NCBI GenBank assembly: GCA_002427525.1
Contig: DIRP01000004.1
Location: 25,336 to 89,335 of the forward strand
DNA length: 64,000 nucleotides
Source: Bacteroidales bacterium UBA5433
GTDB lineage: Bacteria > Bacteroidota > Bacteroidia > Bacteroidales > UBA932
Reading direction: 5' to 3'
The notes under the pieces were generated by a model. It saw only the letters and a list, made by a program, of their open reading frames with translations, did not search any database and was not told the DNA's origin. Shown one piece after another: positions 44,089-53,498 of the stretch; position 1 is the first letter of the stretch, and every line of letters starts with the position of its first letter. A program made the translations under genes and the position numbers.

Positions 44089-45204
44089 CAGCTGCTTAAC
44101 CATGCTGTTTTTCCAAAAAATAAAATCTTGTTGTTTTATATGTTCCGCAGCATCTGCAACCAACTGCAAATAAAACGCCAGGTTGTGCATGCTGGCAATT
44201 TGTGGCCCCAACATTTCCCCTGCTGTAAAAAGGTGGCGTAAATAAGCCCTGGAATACGTTTTATCAACAAAGGAAGTTCCCGAAGGATCAATCGGGCTGT
44301 GGTCGTTTGCCCATTTTTTATTTTTGATGTTTACTATGCCCTCTCTGGTAAAAAGCATTCCGTTACGCCCGTTTCTGGTAGGCATAACACAATCAAACAT
44401 ATCCACACCCCTGGCAATCCCCTCCAGTATATTGGCCGGTGTTCCCACCCCCATTAAGTACCGGGGTTTGTCTTCCGGCAAAAAAGGCTCTACTTCTTCA
44501 ATCATTTGGTACATAACCTCGGTAGGCTCTCCCACAGAAAGCCCGCCAATAGCATAACCCTGAGCATCCAATCCTGCCACATATTCTGCCGCCCGGCGTC
44601 TTAAATCCGGATACACACACCCCTGCACAATGGGGAAAAACGCCTGACTGTATTCATACATCCCTTCTGTACTTCTAAAACGCTTAAGCCCTCTTTCCAG
44701 CCACAACTGTGTCATGGACAGGGAACGTGCTGCGTACTCATACGTGGCATCCCCCGGTGTACATTCATCAAGAGCCATTATAACATCTGCTCCAATAATT
44801 CTCTGTATATCAACCACTTTTTCCGGGGAAAAGAAGTGGCTTGAGCCATCAATATGCGATTGAAAAAAATACCCCTCTTCTGTCAACTTTCTTTTAGATG
44901 CCAAAGAAAACACCTGATATCCTCCGCTATCCGTCAACACCGGTCTGTCCCAGCTGCAAAACTTATGAAAACCTCCCGCTTCCCCAATAATCTCAACTCC
45001 CGGCCGCAAATACAAATGGTACGTATTCCCCAAAATAATCTGTGCCTTTATGTCTTCCACCAAATCTCTGTGGAACAAACCTCTTACGGTTGCCAACGTG
45101 CCTACCGGCATAAAAACAGGAGTATCTACCTCCCCATGATCCGTAACCAACTTCCCGGTACGGGCCCTGCTTCCCGCATCTTTATGCAACACCGTAAAAT
45201 TCAT
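44074..45204 (-). CDS. tgt: Queuine tRNA-ribosyltransferase
   Basis: A 376-residue TIM-barrel enzyme that exchanges guanine 34 for preQ1 in GUN-anticodon tRNAs. Catalytic features: LTDSGGYQVFSL near residue 92 (general acid/base Asp), the nucleophilic Asp in GVDMFDCVMPTRNGRNG near 265, and GGLSVGEP near 232. The usual zinc motif CxCxxC is not present: the corresponding stretch reads DPSGTSFVDKTYSRAYLRHLF, which I recall as the form seen in Bacteroidota enzymes. The -7 box abuts the ATG, so the transcript should be leaderless. Confidence 0.96.
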   Translation of the reverse strand: MNFTVLHKDAGSRARTGKLVTDHGEVDTPVFMPVGTLATVRGLFHRDLVEDIKAQIILGNTYHLYLRPGVEIIGEAGGFHKFCSWDRPVLTDSGGYQVFSLASKRKLTEEGYFFQSHIDGSSHFFSPEKVVDIQRIIGADVIMALDECTPGDATYEYAARSLSMTQLWLERGLKRFRSTEGMYEYSQAFFPIVQGCVYPDLRRRAAEYVAGLDAQGYAIGGLSVGEPTEVMYQMIEEVEPFLPEDKPRYLMGVGTPANILEGIARGVDMFDCVMPTRNGRNGMLFTREGIVNIKNKKWANDHSPIDPSGTSFVDKTYSRAYLRHLFTAGEMLGPQIASMHNLAFYLQLVADAAEHIKQQDFIFWKNSMVKQLEQRL

Positions 45205-45441
45205 CCTACAAATATAAACCTTTTAATTTTCTTCCTGCCGGCAGATTCCTTCCTGTACCCCACATTTATCGCATATGAGTACGATGCACTAATTCGGTCG
45301 CTGCACCAGTTATCTTCCAAATTGCTTTCCGGCAATTTCGCGCTGTTTGTCTACTCATTAAAGGCAATTTCCCGTTTATCACTACTTACCACCCTCCGCC
45401 TAAACCTTGTGACTTGCATGTAAGAAGTATATTCAGTATTT
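45205..45441. other. Intergenic region between tgt and the REP-type transposase
   Basis: About 237 bases without a convincing gene. It holds the tgt promoter box at one end and a candidate transposase promoter at the other. A perfect ten-base palindrome (CTGCCGGCAG) lies at 45235-45244. No terminal inverted repeats or target-site duplication were recognised. Confidence 0.5.
45209..45216 (-). promoter_or_regulatory. -7 promoter element of tgt
   Basis: TATATTTG on the minus strand, perfect TAnnTTTG, only four bases from the tgt ATG at 45204. Confidence 0.55.
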
Positions 45442-45444
45442 TTG
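45437..45444 (+). promoter_or_regulatory. Candidate -7 promoter element of the transposase gene
   Basis: TATTTTTG matches TAnnTTTG. Transcription would start around 45450, after the in-frame TTG at 45442, suggesting translation starts later. Confidence 0.4.
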
Positions 45445-46020
45445 TTCTGTTCATTAGTTACTATTGTTGATTTGAAGGGAAGGTCTCATGAAAAAAAGCT
45501 TTATCATCTTTGTGTCAGTTCATCCGAAGTAATGTTTCGGGTTCAGGAAGATTATTTCCAAGGTATAAACAGGGCTTGTCTAGCAGCTTATCATCATAAT
45601 ACCAACCTGCTGGCATACGCATTTATGTCAAACCATTTTCATATAATTGCTGAAACAAAGAACCCCGAAATCTATATCGGTTCCATACGGAATGGCTACA
45701 CTAAATGGTTCAACAATAAGTATGCACGAAAAGGGCCTTTGGGCTACTCCGGTTTCCATGCAGTAGAACTAGATACGCTGGAACATATTTTGGACGGAAT
45801 AACATACGTCTTAAGAAATGGAGTCCATCATAACGTTGTATCCTATCCGAGCGGATATCCTTTTTGCTCTACCAGGTATTATTTTATGAAGGATTTTGGT
45901 ATTCGAGATCTCAACATCCCCATAGTTTCATGGAAAGAAGAAAAGCTCAAATTGACCTTATTGCTTAAACATCAAAGAGCAAGCCCTAACCAAATAGCCC
46001 GTTGCCTGGCAATTACATAG
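45442..46020 (+). CDS. REP-associated Y1 (HUH) transposase-like protein
   Basis: Up to 192 residues. The HUH metal motif is MSNHFHII near residue 69; KLYHLCVSSSEVMFRVQEDYF (residues about 18-40) is the usual first strand and following region, and ITYVLRNGVHHNVV near 124 contains the expected catalytic Tyr. The C-terminus is a short helical segment. It belongs to the TnpA_REP/Y1_Tnp family found as single genes in Bacteroidota. No IS ends are visible. The start is unclear: the frame opens at TTG 45442, with another TTG at 45472 just before KLYHLC; the first ATG (45532) would cut the conserved N-terminus. Confidence 0.85.
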   Translation: MFCSLVTIVDLKGRSHEKKLYHLCVSSSEVMFRVQEDYFQGINRACLAAYHHNTNLLAYAFMSNHFHIIAETKNPEIYIGSIRNGYTKWFNNKYARKGPLGYSGFHAVELDTLEHILDGITYVLRNGVHHNVVSYPSGYPFCSTRYYFMKDFGIRDLNIPIVSWKEEKLKLTLLLKHQRASPNQIARCLAIT

Positions 46021-46049
46021 AAAAACAACTTGCGTATATTTCAATAAAA

Positions 46050-46088
46050 AAAGAGACTAACCACATAGACATGTTGGTCGGTCTCTTT
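46050..46088. terminator. Bidirectional intrinsic terminator between the transposase gene and rplQ
   Basis: Arms AAAGAGAC and GTCTCTTT with inner pairs ACC/GGT and ACAT/ATGT form a long hairpin. It is followed by a T-rich run on the minus strand (end of the rplP-rplQ operon) and by TTTATTGTTATTT on the plus strand. Confidence 0.8.
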
Positions 46089-46137
46089 ATTGTTATTTAT
46101 GCTACCGGACTTGTTGCCGGAATATGCGTAGTTACTG

Positions 46138-46950
46138 TTACTCTGCGGCAGGTTCGGAAGCAGGAGCTTCGGCAGGTTCCTCTTTTGCAGGCGCATCTTC
46201 AACCGGTTTTTCGGTTGTTTTTGCAGGAGCAGCCTTTGCAGGAGCTTTTTTCTTGGGTGCCGGGGCTTCTTCAGCGACAGGTGCAGCTTCTTCAGCGACA
46301 GGTGCAGCTTCTTCAGCGACAGGTGCAGCTTCAGCAGCCTTGGTTTTGGCCTTGCTTGCAGCAGGAGCTTTTTCAGCCGCAGGAGCGGCCTTAGCTTTCG
46401 ATGCAGCAGCAGGGGTTTCTTCAGCGGCAGGAGTAGCAGCGGGAGCTGGAGCCGAGGCAGCATCTGCGACAGCGGGAGCCGAGGTGGCAGGAGCCGAGGC
46501 AGCATCTGCGGGAGCGCCGGAGCGGGAACGGGAGCGGCTGCGGCGGGTGGTTTTCTTCTCTTCTTTTACAGTTGTCCCGGCCAAAGCCAGTTCGTTGAAG
46601 TCCACCAATTCAATCAAAGCCATCTCAGCACCGTCACCTGCACGAAATCTTGTTTTCAAGATACGTGTATAGCCTCCCGGCCGATCGGCAACTTTAGGAG
46701 CCACTACACGAAAGAGTTCGTTCACGGCCTCTTTGTCTTTCAGATAAGCAAACACCGTACGGCGTGAGTGGGTCGTATCTGATTTTGACTTGGTGATAAG
46801 TGGTTCAATATATACGCGCAAGGCTTTAGCTTTAGGAACAGTAGTCTCAATACGTTTATGTATGATAAGGGACGATGCCATATTAGCCATCATGGCTTTG
46901 CGGTGTCCGGCTTTTCTTCCCAATGAGTTAACTTTCTTTCTGTGTCTCAT
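46138..46950 (-). CDS. rplQ: 50S ribosomal protein L17 with long low-complexity tail
   Basis: A 270-residue protein. Residues 1-125 are a standard L17: [47 protein letters not shown], and [26 protein letters not shown]17 lies near the exit of the peptide tunnel. From about residue 132 to the end the chain is a low-complexity tail of Ala, Pro, Glu, Lys and Ser, starting [14 protein letters not shown]; it contains three perfect copies of a seven-residue unit (EAAPVAE). Typical L17 is 115-160 residues. It is the last gene of the operon, overlapping rpoA by 23 bases, with a hairpin terminator downstream. Confidence 0.95.
   Translation of the reverse strand: MRHRKKVNSLGRKAGHRKAMMANMASSLIIHKRIETTVPKAKALRVYIEPLITKSKSDTTHSRRTVFAYLKDKEAVNELFRVVAPKVADRPGGYTRILKTRFRAGDGAEMALIELVDFNELALAGTTVKEEKKTTRRSRSRSRSGAPADAASAPATSAPAVADAASAPAPAATPAAEETPAAASKAKAAPAAEKAPAASKAKTKAAEAAPVAEEAAPVAEEAAPVAEEAPAPKKKAPAKAAPAKTTEKPVEDAPAKEEPAEAPASEPAAE
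46265..46327 (-). repeat. Three perfect 21-bp tandem repeats inside rplQ
   Basis: Units at 46265-46285, 46286-46306 and 46307-46327 are identical at the nucleotide level and in frame, encoding the Ala/Pro/Glu heptads of the L17 tail. Their identity implies recent expansion. A second, imperfect Ala-rich repeat lies at about 46446-46520. Confidence 0.9.
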
Positions 46951-47950
46951 ATTTCAATACTTTCTTTTCAATGTTATATTTGGTCACGTCAATCCCAAAA
47001 GAAAGACCCATACCCTCCATGAGTAAATCAATTTCTGACAAGGACTTTTTCCCAAAATTGCGGAACTTCATCAATTCATGCCTGGGCACAGAGACCAAAT
47101 CAGCAAAAGTCTCAATCTCTGCAGCTTTCAGACAATTTAGTGCTCTCACAGAAATTTCCACCTCTGAAAGTTTTGTCAACAGGAGCTGGCGCATACGTAA
47201 AGATTCCTCATCCAAATCAGATCCTTTACTTTCTTCCGGAAGTTCCAGGCTAATACGTTCATCAGAGAACAGCATAAAGTGGTGAATTAGAATTTTAGCA
47301 GCTTCTTTCAGAGCATCTTTCGGATGAATGGATCCATCCGTTGTCACCTCCAGAATCAACTTTTCGTAGTCTGTCTTTTGCTCTACGCGGAAATATTCCA
47401 TCAGGTAATTTACATTCTTTATAGGAGTATAAATAGCATCCATTGCAATCAGCCCAAAGGGTGCGTTTTCCATCCGGTTTTCTTCTGCAGGCACATAACC
47501 ACGACCTTTTCCCACATGGAATTCCATGGTAAGGGTAACAGAAGGGGCCATATTGCAAATAACAAGTTCCGGATTCAGGACCTTGAAAGCAGTCAATTGA
47601 CCGGAAATATCCGCAGCAGTAAAAACTTCTTTGCCTTTAACCGTAACCGTGACCGTTTCTTCCTCAACATCTTCAATCATTCTTTTAAACCGAACCTGTT
47701 TTAGGTTAAGAATAACATCCACAACATTTTCTATGACACCGGGAATGGTTGCAAATTCGTGTTCAACGCCGTCTATCTTAACATAGGTCAGCGCATATCC
47801 TTCCAATGAGGACAATAATATCCTGCGGAGCGCATTACCAATGGTTGTTGCATATCCGGGTTCCAGCGGGCGGAACTCAAAACGACCGAATGTATCGGTA
47901 GCTTCCAGCATAATTACTTTATCGGGTTTTTGAAATGCTAAAATGGCCAT
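46928..47950 (-). CDS. rpoA: RNA polymerase alpha subunit
   Basis: A 340-residue alpha subunit. The N-terminal dimerisation domain has [21 protein letters not shown] near residue 24 and [14 protein letters not shown] near 72. The C-terminal domain (about 265-330) is present, with [20 protein letters not shown] and [20 protein letters not shown], the helix-hairpin-helix region that contacts DNA and activators. It sits between rpsD and rplQ in the alpha operon. Confidence 0.98.
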   Translation of the reverse strand: MAILAFQKPDKVIMLEATDTFGRFEFRPLEPGYATTIGNALRRILLSSLEGYALTYVKIDGVEHEFATIPGVIENVVDVILNLKQVRFKRMIEDVEEETVTVTVKGKEVFTAADISGQLTAFKVLNPELVICNMAPSVTLTMEFHVGKGRGYVPAEENRMENAPFGLIAMDAIYTPIKNVNYLMEYFRVEQKTDYEKLILEVTTDGSIHPKDALKEAAKILIHHFMLFSDERISLELPEESKGSDLDEESLRMRQLLLTKLSEVEISVRALNCLKAAEIETFADLVSVPRHELMKFRNFGKKSLSEIDLLMEGMGLSFGIDVTKYNIEKKVLKYETQKES

Positions 47951-47966
47951 TGTAAAAATTTAAAAA

Positions 47967-48572
47967 TTACTTGGAGTACAACTCCACAATTAATTGTTCA
48001 TTGATGGGTTCAGGTATCTCTGTCCTGTCCGGGTAACTCAAAAATTTACCGGACACAGAGACAGCGTCCCATTCTATCCAGGGATATTTACTTATGGTAC
48101 GCGAAATGTTTTCCTGAATAACCTCAAGGTTCTTGGAGCGTTCCCTGACAGCTACCAGTGTTCCCGGTCGGACAAGTGCCGAGGGGATGTTACAAATCTC
48201 TCCGTCAACAGTAATGTGACGGTGTGTTACCAACTGGCGTGCAGCCTGCCTGGAGGGAGCGATTCCCATTCTGAAAACGACATTATCTAAACGGCTTTCC
48301 AGTAAAAGCAACAGGTTTTCACCTGTACGCCCTTTCATGGAAGAAGCTTTTTTAAACAAATTGTGGAACTGACGCTCCAGAAGTCCGTATGTATATTTAA
48401 CTTTTTGTTTTTCTTTAAGCTGAATACCATACTCGGATGTTTTTCTCCTTCTTTTAATCATCCCGTGTTGTCCGGGAGGATAATTCTTCCTCTCAAAATA
48501 TTTATCGGGTCCGTAAATAGGTTCTCCAAATTTACGTGCAATCTTAGTCTTTGGACCTGTATATCTTGCCAT
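47967..48572 (-). CDS. rpsD: 30S ribosomal protein S4
   Basis: A 201-residue S4. The N-terminus [21 protein letters not shown] lacks the Cys zinc ligands of some S4 proteins. The S4 RNA-binding domain lies around residues 90-155 ([40 protein letters not shown]). It initiates 30S assembly and in E. coli represses the alpha operon; whether that holds here is unknown. Confidence 0.98.
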   Translation of the reverse strand: MARYTGPKTKIARKFGEPIYGPDKYFERKNYPPGQHGMIKRRRKTSEYGIQLKEKQKVKYTYGLLERQFHNLFKKASSMKGRTGENLLLLLESRLDNVVFRMGIAPSRQAARQLVTHRHITVDGEICNIPSALVRPGTLVAVRERSKNLEVIQENISRTISKYPWIEWDAVSVSGKFLSYPDRTEIPEPINEQLIVELYSK

Positions 48573-48599
48573 CGTTTTTAATTTTTAATACATCATCAA

Positions 48600-48992
48600 T
48601 TATACCCTGCGGCGTCCTTTAGGACGGCACCCGTTATGAGGCAGCGGAGTAACATCAATTATTTCTGTAACTTCAATACCGGCTCCGTGAATGGTACGAA
48701 TAGCAGACTCACGTCCCGATCCCGGTCCTTTAACATAAGCTTTAACTTTGCGCAAGCCCATGTCAAAGGCAACTTTGGCGCAATCGGCAGCTGCTGTTTG
48801 AGCAGCATAAGGCGTATTTTTTTTAGACCCGCGAAAACCCATCTTCCCGGCGGAAGACCAGCTGATAACCTGTCCTTCACTATTGGTCAGGGTAACAATC
48901 ACATTGTTGAATGTGGAAGAAATATGAGCTTGTCCGTAGGTATCTACTTTGACAACTTTTTTCTTATTGGAAGTACTTGATTTTTTTGCCAT
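48600..48992 (-). CDS. rpsK: 30S ribosomal protein S11
   Basis: A 130-residue S11. Conserved parts: [45 protein letters not shown], and the C-terminal [18 protein letters not shown]. It lies on the 30S platform near the mRNA exit. It is 11 bases after rpsM. Confidence 0.98.
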   Translation of the reverse strand: MAKKSSTSNKKKVVKVDTYGQAHISSTFNNVIVTLTNSEGQVISWSSAGKMGFRGSKKNTPYAAQTAAADCAKVAFDMGLRKVKAYVKGPGSGRESAIRTIHGAGIEVTEIIDVTPLPHNGCRPKGRRRV

Positions 48993-49003
48993 AATCCTAA
49001 ACG

Positions 49004-49381
49004 TTATTTGGTTGCTTTTTTCTTATTGGCTACCGTTTTTTTACGTCCTTTACGTGTACGGGCGTTGTTTTTTGTTGTTTGTCCCCGCACAGGCAAGCCA
49101 ATTCGATGACGTATGCCTCTGTAGCAACCAATGTCCATCAACCTTTTGATGTTCATTTGTACAGATGAACGAAGTTCACCCTCAATTTTGTATTCCTCTG
49201 CAATCAGCGATCGGATGGCCGCAATCTGGTCATCATTCCAATCCTTTACTTTAATATCCAGGTTAATTCCGGCTTTGTCAAGGATTGTACGGGCAGAACT
49301 ACGACCTATCCCGTAGATATAGGTCAGGCCTATTTCTCCACGTTTGTTGTTTGGTAAGTCAACTCCGGCTATTCTTGCCAT
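49004..49381 (-). CDS. rpsM: 30S ribosomal protein S13
   Basis: A 125-residue S13 beginning [26 protein letters not shown], with [17 protein letters not shown] near residue 86 and the basic tail [19 protein letters not shown] that reaches the P-site. It contacts the 50S subunit through bridge B1. It follows rpmJ by 30 bases. Confidence 0.98.
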   Translation of the reverse strand: MARIAGVDLPNNKRGEIGLTYIYGIGRSSARTILDKAGINLDIKVKDWNDDQIAAIRSLIAEEYKIEGELRSSVQMNIKRLMDIGCYRGIRHRIGLPVRGQTTKNNARTRKGRKKTVANKKKATK

Positions 49382-49411
49382 AATTTATATTCCTTTTTGT
49401 TTTACTTGTTT

Positions 49412-49528
49412 TTATCCTTGGCGCATCTTGAACTTGGGGTTCTTCTTGCAAATAACATACAGACGCCCCTTGCGTCTTACAATCTTACAATCTTCGCTGC
49501 GCTTTTTTACGGATGCTTTGACTTTCAT
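49412..49528 (-). CDS. rpmJ: 50S ribosomal protein L36
   Basis: A 38-residue protein too short for usual gene cut-offs. It starts [20 protein letters not shown], then [18 protein letters not shown]. Only two cysteines are present and the C-terminal His of the zinc-binding type is missing, so it is the zinc-free form. It sits in the standard place between infA and rpsM. Confidence 0.95.
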   Translation of the reverse strand: MKVKASVKKRSEDCKIVRRKGRLYVICKKNPKFKMRQG

Positions 49529-49549
49529 TGGTGTAATCTTTTACTGGTA

Positions 49550-49768
49550 TTACTTATACCTAAAGGTAATCCGACCTTTGGTAAGATCATAAGGAGACAT
49601 TTCTACCCTTACCCTGTCGCCGGGCAATATGCGGATGTAATGCATCCTCATTTTACCGGAAATATGTGCAATTATCACATGTCCGTTATCCAGTTCCACA
49701 CGGAACATAGCATTGGACAGTGCTTCAATAATTACACCTTCTTTCTCTATGGCAGGTTGTTTGGGCAT
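49550..49768 (-). CDS. infA: Translation initiation factor IF-1
   Basis: A 72-residue OB-fold protein: [27 protein letters not shown], then [22 protein letters not shown] and [15 protein letters not shown]. It blocks the ribosomal A site during initiation. It follows map by 23 bases. Confidence 0.98.
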   Translation of the reverse strand: MPKQPAIEKEGVIIEALSNAMFRVELDNGHVIIAHISGKMRMHYIRILPGDRVRVEMSPYDLTKGRITFRYK

Positions 49769-49791
49769 GTTGTCAATCTTTAATCTTCCTG

Positions 49792-50574
49792 TTACTTCAT
49801 ATTTATATCATTTGGCCTTTCTATAAAGGCAAATGTTGAGAGGAGTTCTGCTTTCTCTTTACGCACGACTACCGTCAGTTCGTAATGCGCAGAATTCCTG
49901 TTATCCGCTGTCCTCAGGGTCCATCCGTCCCGCTCCATATATACACCTCTCCCTCCTTCATTGATCATGGGTTCAATACACAGGATCATCCCTTCCGTCA
50001 GGTGTTTTCCCTGGCCGGGTCTGCCGTAGTTTGGAACATCAGGCTTTTCATGAAGCCCGGTGCCAATACCATGGCCAACCATTTCCCTTACTACGGAAAA
50101 ACCACGTTCTTCCACGTAAGTCTGGACAGCAGCGCCAATATCGCCAACGCGATTACCGGCAATGGCCTTCCCAATTCCCTCGTAAAGCGATTGCTTTGTT
50201 GCCTGCATAAGAAGTTCAGCCGCTTTGGAAACCTTTCCTACCGCAAACGTGTAAGCCGAGTCTCCAAAAAAACCTTTATACTTTGTTCCGCAATCAACGG
50301 ACACAATATCTCCTTCCTTCAATCTGTAATCACTCGGAAAACCATGGACTACCACCGAATTAACAGAGATACACAAGGTGTAGGGAAAACCGTTGTAACC
50401 AAGAAAAGCGGGAGCTGCACCGTGGTCTCGGATGAAAGTTTCTGCTACAGCATTCAACTCTAAGGTTGTAACACCGGGGGCAATATTCCTTCCAACCTCT
50501 GCCAGGGTTTTGGAAACCAAAATCCCGTTTTCGCGCATAAGCGCTATTTCTTCTTCGGTTTTGTTAATACTCAT
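49792..50574 (-). CDS. map: Methionine aminopeptidase, type I
   Basis: A 260-residue enzyme removing N-terminal Met. The five metal ligands are visible: two Asp in [20 protein letters not shown] near residue 95, His in [18 protein letters not shown] near 170, Glu in CIEPMINEG near 203 and Glu in [11 protein letters not shown] near 234. It lacks the zinc-finger extension of eukaryotic type I. It lies between secY and infA, the common Bacteroidota order. Confidence 0.97.
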   Translation of the reverse strand: MSINKTEEEIALMRENGILVSKTLAEVGRNIAPGVTTLELNAVAETFIRDHGAAPAFLGYNGFPYTLCISVNSVVVHGFPSDYRLKEGDIVSVDCGTKYKGFFGDSAYTFAVGKVSKAAELLMQATKQSLYEGIGKAIAGNRVGDIGAAVQTYVEERGFSVVREMVGHGIGTGLHEKPDVPNYGRPGQGKHLTEGMILCIEPMINEGGRGVYMERDGWTLRTADNRNSAHYELTVVVRKEKAELLSTFAFIERPNDINMK

Positions 50575-50599
50575 TAAACAAAGAACTCTTTTATCTTTT

Positions 50600-51919
50600 T
50601 TACATATTGGAACGACCTTTCATCCTTCCTGTCTTCATAAGTCCGTCGTAATGACGCATCAGAAGATGGCTTTCAATTTGTTGCAGCGTATCCAGGATCA
50701 CTCCTACTAAAATCAGCAAGGACGTACCACCGTAGAACTGCGCAAATTGCGTATTTATTCCCAGCATCCGGGCAAATACCGGCAAAATGGCAACCAGACC
50801 TAAAAATATAGATCCCGGAAGCGTAATGCGGGACATCACAGCATCCAAATACTCGGCTGTTTTCTTGCCCGGCTTAATGCCCGGAATAAAACCACCGTTC
50901 TTTTTCATATCATCTGCCATATTGGTAGGATTGACAGTAACAGCCGTATAAAAATACGTAAATGCAACCACCAATATAAAAAATACAAAATTATACCAAA
51001 AACCTTGCATATTGCTCATAACTGCAGCAAAACCACGGGTGGCATCAAAGCTGGCAAAAATCATGGGAAAGAGCATAATAGCCTGGGCGAAAATAATAGG
51101 CATAACACCTGCGGCGTTGATCTTCAAGGGGATATACTGTCGTACACCTCCATATTGTTTGTTGCCAACAATACGTTTTGCATATTGTACCGGGACCTTG
51201 CGGACACCCTGCACCAGTGCAATGGAAGCAATATAAACAAAAAATAATATAATCAGTTCAACAACCAGCATCAGCAACCCACCGTTAGACTGCGACAAGC
51301 GGTCTCCCACCTCGGCCGTAAAGGCAAATGGCAAACGGGCTACAATCCCTACCATAATAATCAGAGATATACCATTCCCTAACCCACGGTCGGTAATTCT
51401 TTCCCCCAGCCACATAATAAACATAGTCCCTCCAATAAGCACTATGGTGGCAAACAGGTTAAACGAAAAACCGCTCAGCAGGAAAGCCGACTCGGGCAGT
51501 TGGGCATGCAAATTCGTAAGGTATGCAGGTCCCTGCAGGGCCAATATGATAATGGTCAGGTAACGTGTCCACTGGTTGATTTTCCGCTGCCCGCTTTCTC
51601 CTTCACGTTGCATCCGCTGAAAATAAGGAATCATGATTCCCAGAAGCTGGATGACAATAGATGCTGAAATATAGGGCATAACCCCCAGTGCAAATATAGA
51701 TGCGTTTCCAAAAGCTCCTCCGGAAAACATATTCAGCAGCCCTATCAGCCCTCCGGAAGTCTGAGTCTTCAGGTTGGCAAGTTGCATAGGGTCAATACCG
51801 GGGAGTACCACAAAACTGCCCAGCCTGTAGATCAAAAGAAGCAAAACTGTATAAACAATCCGTTTACGCAGTTCTTCTATCTTGAAAATATTTTTTATGG
51901 TTTCTATTAATTTTTTCAT
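50600..51919 (-). CDS. secY: Protein translocase subunit SecY
   Basis: A 439-residue channel protein with about ten membrane helices. Hallmarks: ELRKRIVYTVLLLLIYRLGSFVVLPGI at the start (helix 1), the plug region near residue 50-70, ITDRGLGNGISLIIMVGI near 175, VQYAKRIVGNKQYGG near 250 (cytoplasmic loop that binds SecA) and GFIPGIKPGKKTAEYL near 345. It follows rplO by 19 bases. Confidence 0.98.
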   Translation of the reverse strand: MKKLIETIKNIFKIEELRKRIVYTVLLLLIYRLGSFVVLPGIDPMQLANLKTQTSGGLIGLLNMFSGGAFGNASIFALGVMPYISASIVIQLLGIMIPYFQRMQREGESGQRKINQWTRYLTIIILALQGPAYLTNLHAQLPESAFLLSGFSFNLFATIVLIGGTMFIMWLGERITDRGLGNGISLIIMVGIVARLPFAFTAEVGDRLSQSNGGLLMLVVELIILFFVYIASIALVQGVRKVPVQYAKRIVGNKQYGGVRQYIPLKINAAGVMPIIFAQAIMLFPMIFASFDATRGFAAVMSNMQGFWYNFVFFILVVAFTYFYTAVTVNPTNMADDMKKNGGFIPGIKPGKKTAEYLDAVMSRITLPGSIFLGLVAILPVFARMLGINTQFAQFYGGTSLLILVGVILDTLQQIESHLLMRHYDGLMKTGRMKGRSNM

Positions 51920-51938
51920 TTCTCAGGCTTATTCTGGG

Positions 51939-52388
51939 TTATTCTATGATTTCAGCCTTCCCTTCCTTAGCCTCAATAGCTTCTTTTGCTTTCTTGGAAA
52001 AACCGTGAGCCGTAACATTCAGTTTGGCTTGCAATTCACCATTCCCCAAAATTTTAATCAGATCATTCTTAGAAGCCAGACCCTGGTCGCGAAATACGTT
52101 CAGATCAAAATCTGTAATGCCTGTTTTTTCATGCAATGCTTGTAAAGTAGAAAGGTTAACAGCTTTGTACTCAACCCTGTTCCTGTTTTTAAATCCAAAC
52201 TTGGGAACGCGGCGTTGCAGGGGCATCTGACCTCCTTCAAACCCGGGTTTGCGGGAATAACCGGAACGAGACTGAGCTCCTTTGTGCCCGCGTGTTGATT
52301 GACCGCCTCTGCCGGAACCCTCACCCCGTCCAAGACGTTTTCTCTTGGAAACAGACCCTTTTGCAGGTTTTAAATTTGATAAATTCAT
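51939..52388 (-). CDS. rplO: 50S ribosomal protein L15
   Basis: A 149-residue L15 with the basic Gly-rich N-terminal extension ([44 protein letters not shown]) that reaches into 23S rRNA and a globular C-terminal half. An SD (AAGGAGA) precedes the ATG. Confidence 0.97.
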   Translation of the reverse strand: MNLSNLKPAKGSVSKRKRLGRGEGSGRGGQSTRGHKGAQSRSGYSRKPGFEGGQMPLQRRVPKFGFKNRNRVEYKAVNLSTLQALHEKTGITDFDLNVFRDQGLASKNDLIKILGNGELQAKLNVTAHGFSKKAKEAIEAKEGKAEIIE

Positions 52389-52395
52389 GTTGATT

Positions 52396-52402
52396 TCTCC
52401 TT
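52396..52402 (-). promoter_or_regulatory. Shine-Dalgarno sequence of rplO
   Basis: AAGGAGA on the minus strand, eight bases from GGAG to the ATG, in the 13-base gap after rpmD. Confidence 0.65.
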
Positions 52403-52584
52403 TACTTTACTTCTTCAACTGATACCAGGTGGCGAACTTTTTCTACCATCCCCCTAATGACAGGAGTAGCTTCTTTTTCCACAAAATGATTTATCCTGCG
52501 GATTCCCAAAGCCTCCAGTGTAGCTATCTGGCGTTTTGTGGCAGAATTGCTACTCTTTACCTGCTTAATTTTCCAAACTTCCAT
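52402..52584 (-). CDS. rpmD: 50S ribosomal protein L30
   Basis: A 60-residue L30: [26 protein letters not shown] followed by [24 protein letters not shown], the whole of the ferredoxin-like fold. It has a strong SD (AGGAGG) and lies 11 bases after rpsE. Confidence 0.96.
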   Translation of the reverse strand: MEVWKIKQVKSSNSATKRQIATLEALGIRRINHFVEKEATPVIRGMVEKVRHLVSVEEVK

Positions 52585-52591
52585 ATTCTCG

Positions 52592-52597
52592 CCTCCT
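52592..52597 (-). promoter_or_regulatory. Shine-Dalgarno sequence of rpmD
   Basis: AGGAGG on the minus strand, seven bases before the rpmD ATG. Confidence 0.7.
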
Positions 52598-53114
52598 ATC
52601 CGTTAAAGACTTTATCCATTGTTATACCACGCAATCCGGCTACCTGATATGCATCACGCATTTCCAGCAAGGCATGTACCGTAGCTTTTACCAGGTTGTG
52701 GGGATTGGATGATCCCTGAGACTTGGCCAGCACGTCATTAATACCCACAGACTCAAATACAGCCCGCATGGCTCCTCCGGCAATCACTCCCGTTCCGGGT
52801 GCGGCCGGTTTCATAAACACACGTGCACCGCCAAACTTACCGTTAATTTCGTGAGGAATGGTTTCTCCAATAAGGGATATGCGGTACAGGTTTTTCTTAG
52901 CTTCTTCAATTCCCTTGGATATGGCCGATGTGACCTCTCCGGCTTTCCCCAACCCGTATCCGACAACTCCTTTTTCATCTCCTACCACAACAACAGCGGT
53001 AAAACTGAAATTACGGCCGCCTTTGGTTACTTTGGTGACACGTTTGATAGCTACCAGACGGTCTTTTAACTCAAGATCTGCAGCTTTTACTTTTTTTGCT
53101 TTTATGTTTACCAT
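52596..53114 (-). CDS. rpsE: 30S ribosomal protein S5
   Basis: A 172-residue S5: [31 protein letters not shown] (double-stranded RNA-binding-like domain) and [39 protein letters not shown] in the C-terminal domain. It helps decoding accuracy and mRNA entry. It is eight bases after rplR. Confidence 0.98.
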   Translation of the reverse strand: MVNIKAKKVKAADLELKDRLVAIKRVTKVTKGGRNFSFTAVVVVGDEKGVVGYGLGKAGEVTSAISKGIEEAKKNLYRISLIGETIPHEINGKFGGARVFMKPAAPGTGVIAGGAMRAVFESVGINDVLAKSQGSSNPHNLVKATVHALLEMRDAYQVAGLRGITMDKVFNG

Positions 53115-53121
53115 ATCCTTT

Positions 53122-53484
53122 TTAGAATTTTAGACCGCCTTCCCGGGCAGCATCTGCTAAACTTTTAACCCTTCCGTGAAAAAGATAACCGCCACGGTCA
53201 AAAGAAACGGTAGAAATACCTTTTTCCAATGCCCGCTCTGCGGCAAGCTTGCCTACCAGGGCGGCAACCTGAACAGGGGTTTTCCCTTTGACTTCTTCTG
53301 CCAGAGAAGCATCTTTTGAAGAAGCCTGTGTAAGAGTCACTCCTTTGGTATCGTCTATCAATTGCACGTATATTTGTTTGTTGCTCCTGTAAACCGCCAT
53401 TCTGGGGCGTTCAGTAGTTCCGGATATCCGCTTGCGTATGCGGTACCTGATCCGTTGTCTTCTTGCTTGTTTTGTTAACGCCAT
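53122..53484 (-). CDS. rplR: 50S ribosomal protein L18
   Basis: A 120-residue L18: [31 protein letters not shown], then [42 protein letters not shown]. It binds 5S rRNA. An SD (AAGGAGA) precedes the ATG. Confidence 0.98.
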   Translation of the reverse strand: MALTKQARRQRIRYRIRKRISGTTERPRMAVYRSNKQIYVQLIDDTKGVTLTQASSKDASLAEEVKGKTPVQVAALVGKLAAERALEKGISTVSFDRGGYLFHGRVKSLADAAREGGLKF

Positions 53485-53491
53485 AATTCTG

Positions 53492-53498
53492 TCTCCTT
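53492..53498 (-). promoter_or_regulatory. Shine-Dalgarno sequence of rplR
   Basis: AAGGAGA on the minus strand, eight bases from GGAG to the rplR ATG. Confidence 0.6.

Noticed and set aside
45235..45244. Ten-base palindrome CTGCCGGCAG upstream of the Y1 transposase as a possible REP element
   Set aside because: A single short palindrome without the flanking tetranucleotide or a second copy nearby is not enough to call a REP sequence.
46265..46520. Regular short repeats that might suggest a repeat array
   Set aside because: The repeats are contiguous, in frame with rplQ, have no spacers, and encode an Ala/Pro/Glu tail; not CRISPR.
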